Assembly: GCA_013396635.1 (NCBI GenBank)
Contig: WBMW01001494.1
Location: 1,295,869 to 1,359,868, forward strand
Length of the DNA stretch: 64,000 nucleotides
Source: Penelope pileata
Taxonomy: Eukaryota > Chordata > Aves > Galliformes > Cracidae
Direction of reading: 5' to 3'
A program made the translations under genes and the position numbers. The notes under the pieces were generated by a model. The model saw only the letters and a list, made by a program, of their open reading frames with translations, made no database searches and was not told where the DNA came from. Of this stretch, positions 60,024-64,000 are shown piece by piece (position 1 is the first letter of the stretch; every line of letters starts with the position of its first letter).

Positions 60024-63000
60024 TCACTCAGCATCCGTAGACTTATAGTGATCATCATCCACAGTGGAGTAGATGTGTCCCTCACTGCTAAGGAATTCAA
60101 CTGCTTGCCTTTGAAGAAAAAAAAATAATTACTAACTAGTTCACATCAATGTCTTTCTCTCAAGAACTTCCCATCTACAGCCCCACATCCCTACTGTTCC
60201 TTTCCAGCATCTGCCAAGGGATGCTCCCAGTGACTGTATCTCGTGAGCAGTTTAAGTGCTGCTCCAACAGTCACCAGGTACAGAAAGTTTTTCCAAAGCT
60301 ATGGCAGTATACTCCTCCAGCAGCTCTCAGTCTCTGCCTGCCACAACAAAGGTCATCATTCAGGATTTTTTTCCAGATAAAAGCAGTACCTGTTACTCTG
60401 CTTCAAAGAGGAACACAGAAAGATAACAGACATCAATACTGTCTTTAAACTTCACTGTTTTTCTAAGTTTCAGGGAGAAGAAGTTACAAGAAACAGCTAA
60501 GAAGAAAAAAACAAAACAAAACAAAACTGCAACACTGAATTCCCAAATTTTGTTTGGTATGCAGAGAGAGCAAGGTAGTCCTCGAATAGGAAAAAATATT
60601 GCTGAAGCAGTACTGCAGTACTCCCAGACACCTATTACCTTGCTACTGAGCTGCTGAATGGCTTGTTTTGAAAATAAGGAGTGATGCATTTTATCAACAC
60701 TTCAACAGACAATGGCTCATTCTAAGCTGTTTCACTGAAGAATTTAAAAGCTCCATCTCACTACTATGTCCTGCTGGGGACATACCAAATTACTAGCACT
60801 GTTTTAACAAGTAGGGATCTAGCCTTGCCCACTATTTTCCTCTTTGCCTCCTTTTATCAGGCTGCAGAAAGCACTGCCTGGACTTGAAGCAAATCCTTAG
60901 TTTCTACACACTCACTTGATTGTTGGTATGCTGACATTGTGGAGCTGAAGTTTCAGGTCTTGAAGACTCACGCCTTCTGGGGAATGGCAGCTTTTAATCA
61001 GGTTCAGCACCTGGAATAACATGAACCACCATCAGCGCACAGCTAAGCTTCTCTATCAACAAGATCAAAGGAGAATAATCAGTCTTCCATGAGTAACTAA
61101 GCTTCCATTTTGTCTAACATCACACCGCAGCAGCATCCACTGCGACAGCTGTGTTCCTGGAGAAGCCGCTTGCACCCACCTGACTCTGATGTGCTGTGAG
61201 TCCATTCACTGGTAGGCTGCCTCCACCGTAGCCCCCCATATCACCAATCCCAGCAGAGGTAAAAGACTGGGGCACTCTTGATGCTGACTGCAATTACAAG
61301 AGTAAAAGATCTGCGGTTGCACAGGCTGCTGCAAACCCAAGGCATGAAAGACTCAGTGTTCTTTCAGAGGTACAGAAATCAGATTTCCAAAAGAAATCAA
61401 TGGAAATTGACTGCAACACAATGTCTCTCCAAGGAATCCAGGATTCTTGTTACACCCTCACTGCAGCTCTTCAACAGTTTCATGCTTTCCAGCCCCACAA
61501 CTTGTATACAATTTCCCAAGGAACCCAGAGGTCCCTCCCTTTGTGAGATAATCAATAAGAGCCAGCAATGGCTACAATGGAACCACAGTCTTCAACTACG
61601 TACCATAAGATTTTTTCTGAGGATCATATGTGCATTAACAACCTCTAGTATGTGTGTGGTGAATTCATTCATATTTTCCAGAGGCATGATCTTAAATGCC
61701 ACCAAGCTTTTCTTGTTCTTCCAGAGAAAAAGAAAAAAACAATGAACATCATAGCAATAGGAATACGCTTAACATTCAATTCAATCATTCTAGCTAGGAG
61801 CAGGAGCTGTAGCAGGTAGAGAGTTTGTCTGCATGTAACTAGCATCATTTTGGACTTCAGTTTTCATACGTGATTGTGCAGGACAACGCAGACAAAGCAT
61901 CTTTCTAACCTGCTGGTAATTAATTACACTGTTTTAACACAAGCAGCATTATTTTAAGGGTGACTGCTATGAGGCAACTATCACATAGTATGATATAGGA
62001 AGCATCCTTGTCACTCAGACTATAGTATAAGCTCTACAGCACAAACAACCAAGAACCTGGTGGCCAGTACTCTGCTCAGTTGAAAATAATTCACTGATAA
62101 ACACTGGCATTTTAAATAGATCTTCCACCCATTTAAGGAGGAAATTCTTTACTCAGCAGTGAGGCTCCAGCACAGGGTCCATAGAACTGTGGGTGCCCCA
62201 TTCCTGGAGGTGCTCAGGGTCAGGCTGGCCAGACCCAGCCCACAGATGGGTGGGTGGGTGNTCTGTGATTTCATTCTATGATTCTATGATACTTTGCAAT
62301 TAGAAAGATTCATATAGCATTGGTGAAAACGTTCAAGGATTTGTCCACAGGAAAGGATGAACAAAAGATCACAAATAACTAGATATTCTAAAGGGAGCTT
62401 AATAACACTGCCAGATCACCAATCCTTCACGCCACTGCTCCAGCCTCGTGTTACCTGAGTCACGCATGATGTTACCTGGAAAGATCGAAGATGACCGGCA
62501 ACTTTTACATAAGTCCCTGGAGGTACCACAATATTCTCACTGCCTGCCTCCTTATAGAGAAGAAAAGGAGAAAGCAAGGTTTTGCTGATTTGTATTTCCA
62601 TTTCTCAATTACCACAATAAATGACTTAAGAAAGGAGCTTTATCTTAAGTAAACTGCATGCATTCATACAACTGGTAAGAGCACTTAGGTAAATATAGTA
62701 AAACAGTAAATGAAAACTGGACAAAAAAGTGCTTATTTGAATGCATTGTATGCTTGACAGTAGACAATGCCCATGGCATATTCTGCAGTCCCTCTGTCCA
62801 CTTCTGAGGGATTTTCACAGAGAAAAAAGAGGAAAGAGCCCAAAGCAGTTTAAAACCAAACCAAACCAAACCAGAAAACCAACCGCATCAGGTATTCAAA
62901 TACTCAACATGGCTAAAGGAATGGGAGCAGGCACAGAATCTTGTTTTGAACTTATGATAAACTTAAGCCCTGAGAAGCTGTGGGCGTCCCATCCCTGGAA

Positions 63001-64000
63001 GCATTCAAGGCCAGGTTGGATGGGGCCCTTGATCCGGTGTCTGATGTAATGGGTGGCAACCCTGCTAATGGCAGGGGGTTGGAACTGGATGATCTTTGAG
63101 GTCCCTTCCAACAAAAGCCATTCAAATTCAAAGATCACGCCACCTGAAAGTCTCTTTAATTACTCACGGAGCTGTTCAGCTGAACTCAGCTGTCCACCTC
63201 CAGACACATTCAGCAGTAACAAGGCCTCATTCATCAAGGACCAGCTCTTCCCGCAGGAGAGCCCAGGGGACATCAGCAGCACCTCAGGAGCTGTGCACCA
63301 GGACACAGGACAGCACTCGCTGGTTCATGTCCAGGTTTTGATCAGAGCCACAAACAAAACCTCTCCTGCTCTCTAGCTTTGCATTCACACACAGCAGCAC
63401 TGAGTGAGAAGTAATGGCTGAGCTTCAGCAGCCGAGCTGGGAGAGAGCATGTCAGCGGTTCAGTGCAGAACCACGTGTGAGTTACAGAGCAGAAGATCCG
63501 CTCCGACACCACGGATCTGTGCCGCAGCAGCACAGTGCCCGGCTCCAGGAGGGGCCGCAGTGCTCACGTCGGTGTCCACCCACTGCCGCACGTCCATGGG
63601 TGCCGCGGTCATGTCGTCCACCTTGTACAGGATGTTGGTGGGCGCCTTCTCTGCGTGCCGCACGATGCCCACCACCGTCACCTGTGGTGGCAGAGGTCGG
63701 TTACCAGGGCGGTACCGGGGGGGGCGGTACCGGGGCTGGGGGGGGCAGCCCCCCCACCCACCTGCGAGATCTCCACATCGCGGATGCGGAAGGCCTCGTC
63801 CGCCTGCTCAGCCACCAGCAGCTGCGACACGGTGCAGGGCACGATGTTCTGCGAGCGGCTCCGCTGCGGGGATGGGAGGTGACGCCGTCAGCGCGTGGCC
63901 TCCCCCTGACACCCCCCTCCCCCGCACCCTCCTACCTGCTTCTTGTCCGCCTGCGTGCCGGCGGGGGAGCCGAACCCCCCCGGGGACTGCATGTAGCCGC
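60024..64000 (-). CDS. RPA2: RPA2 (RPA32), 32-kDa subunit of replication protein A; 5' end outside the window
   Basis: RPA2 is the middle subunit of the heterotrimeric ssDNA-binding complex used in replication, repair and checkpoint signalling. Exons on the minus strand: 64,000 (cut)-63,936, 63,863-63,762, 63,681-63,568, 62,550-62,476, 61,717-61,604, 61,287-61,180, 61,010-60,916 and 60,108-60,024 (TGA). The N-terminal Gly/Ser/Tyr-rich phospho-region (GYMQSPGGFGSP) is cut by the window edge. The OB fold (DBD-D) runs through QNIVPCTVSQLL, VRHAEKAPTNILYKVDDMT, AAPMDVRQWVDTD, PPGTYVKVAGHLRSFQ and KSLVAFKIMPLENMNEF. The C-terminal winged helix, which recruits XPA, UNG2 and SMARCAL1, includes VLNLIKSCHSPEGVSLQDLK and ends GHIYSTVDDDHYKSTDAE. 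The linker exon (108 nt) is the least human-like part. All junctions are in phase. Confidence 0.97.
61718..62475 (-). other. RPA2: RPA2 intron with CR1
   Basis: Unique AT-rich sequence plus the CR1 fragment at 62,140. A single N at 62,261 lies inside the CR1. Confidence 0.6.
62140..62291 (+). mobile_element. CR1 LINE 3' end with ATTCTATG tail
   Basis: GGAGGAAATTCTTTACTCAGC leads to CCATTCCTGGAGGTGCTCAG and ends in ATTCTATGATTCTATGAT at 62,274-62,291. This is a complete avian CR1 3' terminus in plus orientation (antisense to RPA2). Confidence 0.92.
62551..63567 (-). other. RPA2: RPA2 intron with CR1 and AAACC simple repeat
   Basis: It contains an (AAACC)n-like run near 62,854-62,872 and the CR1 fragment at 62,940-63,122. 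The rest is unique sequence; no additional exon is seen. Confidence 0.6.
62940..63122 (+). mobile_element. CR1 LINE 3' fragment
   Basis: CCCATCCCTGGAAGCATTCA, GGCCAGGTTGGATGGGGC and GGAACTGGATGATCTTTGAG mark a plus-oriented CR1 3' end lacking the terminal repeats. Confidence 0.88.

Noticed and set aside
1..64000. CRISPR arrays, bacterial operons, tRNA or rRNA genes
   Set aside because: None seen. Intron structure, CpG islands and CR1 repeats show this is an avian nuclear locus.

Overview
This is vertebrate nuclear DNA from a bird, most likely a galliform such as chicken. The genes are split by GT-AG introns and sit behind CpG-island promoters. The interspersed repeats are CR1 LINE fragments (some with the avian ATTCTATG 3' tail) plus one fragment resembling the galliform mariner Galluhop. 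PPP1R8, THEMIS2, RPA2 and STX12 are neighbours on human 1p35, which suggests the chicken microchromosome carrying that synteny (chromosome 23 from memory; not tested here). The window contains one 115-base N run and six single Ns, several of which sit at damaged gene structures.

Layout: 1-6.7 kb has no gene I can support. CITED4 (7,380-7,997, +) has a TATA-containing CpG-island promoter and a long 3'UTR. 9.2-13.3 kb is intergenic. A guanylate-binding-protein (GBP) gene lies at 13,810-18,291 (+). It has an interferon-type ISRE just before its start codon and is bracketed by two copies of a ~65-bp repeat. STX12 follows (20,240-30,761, +), then PPP1R8 (coding exons 36,591-43,477, +; first exon missing at an assembly gap next to a 583-bp near-identical duplication). 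45.8-52.8 kb is intergenic with CR1 fragments. THEMIS2 (52,835-57,706, +) is tail-to-tail with RPA2 (60,024 to beyond 64,000, -).

The most unusual object is the GBP gene. Its 3' exons encode a normal 605-residue GBP with intact P-loop, switch, DxxG and RD motifs and a helical C-terminus. Five exons upstream of it (14,024-15,054) encode a second, degenerate GBP G-domain whose intron positions and phases match those of the downstream domain one for one. The two halves are joined by an exon encoding about 17 short Asp-rich repeats, and the reading frame is consistent through every splice. The gene therefore looks like a tandem pseudo-GTPase-GTPase GBP, or a decayed GBP copy spliced onto an intact one. 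The putative P-loop exon of the upstream domain falls in the 115-N gap.

Functional themes: CITED4 (CBP/p300 co-activator), STX12 (endosomal SNARE), PPP1R8 (nuclear PP1 regulator and splicing), THEMIS2 (leukocyte signalling adaptor) and RPA2 (ssDNA binding) are ordinary conserved genes with no operon-like linkage. The GBP and THEMIS2 are the immune-related members, and both carry IRF-like GAAA motifs near their starts.
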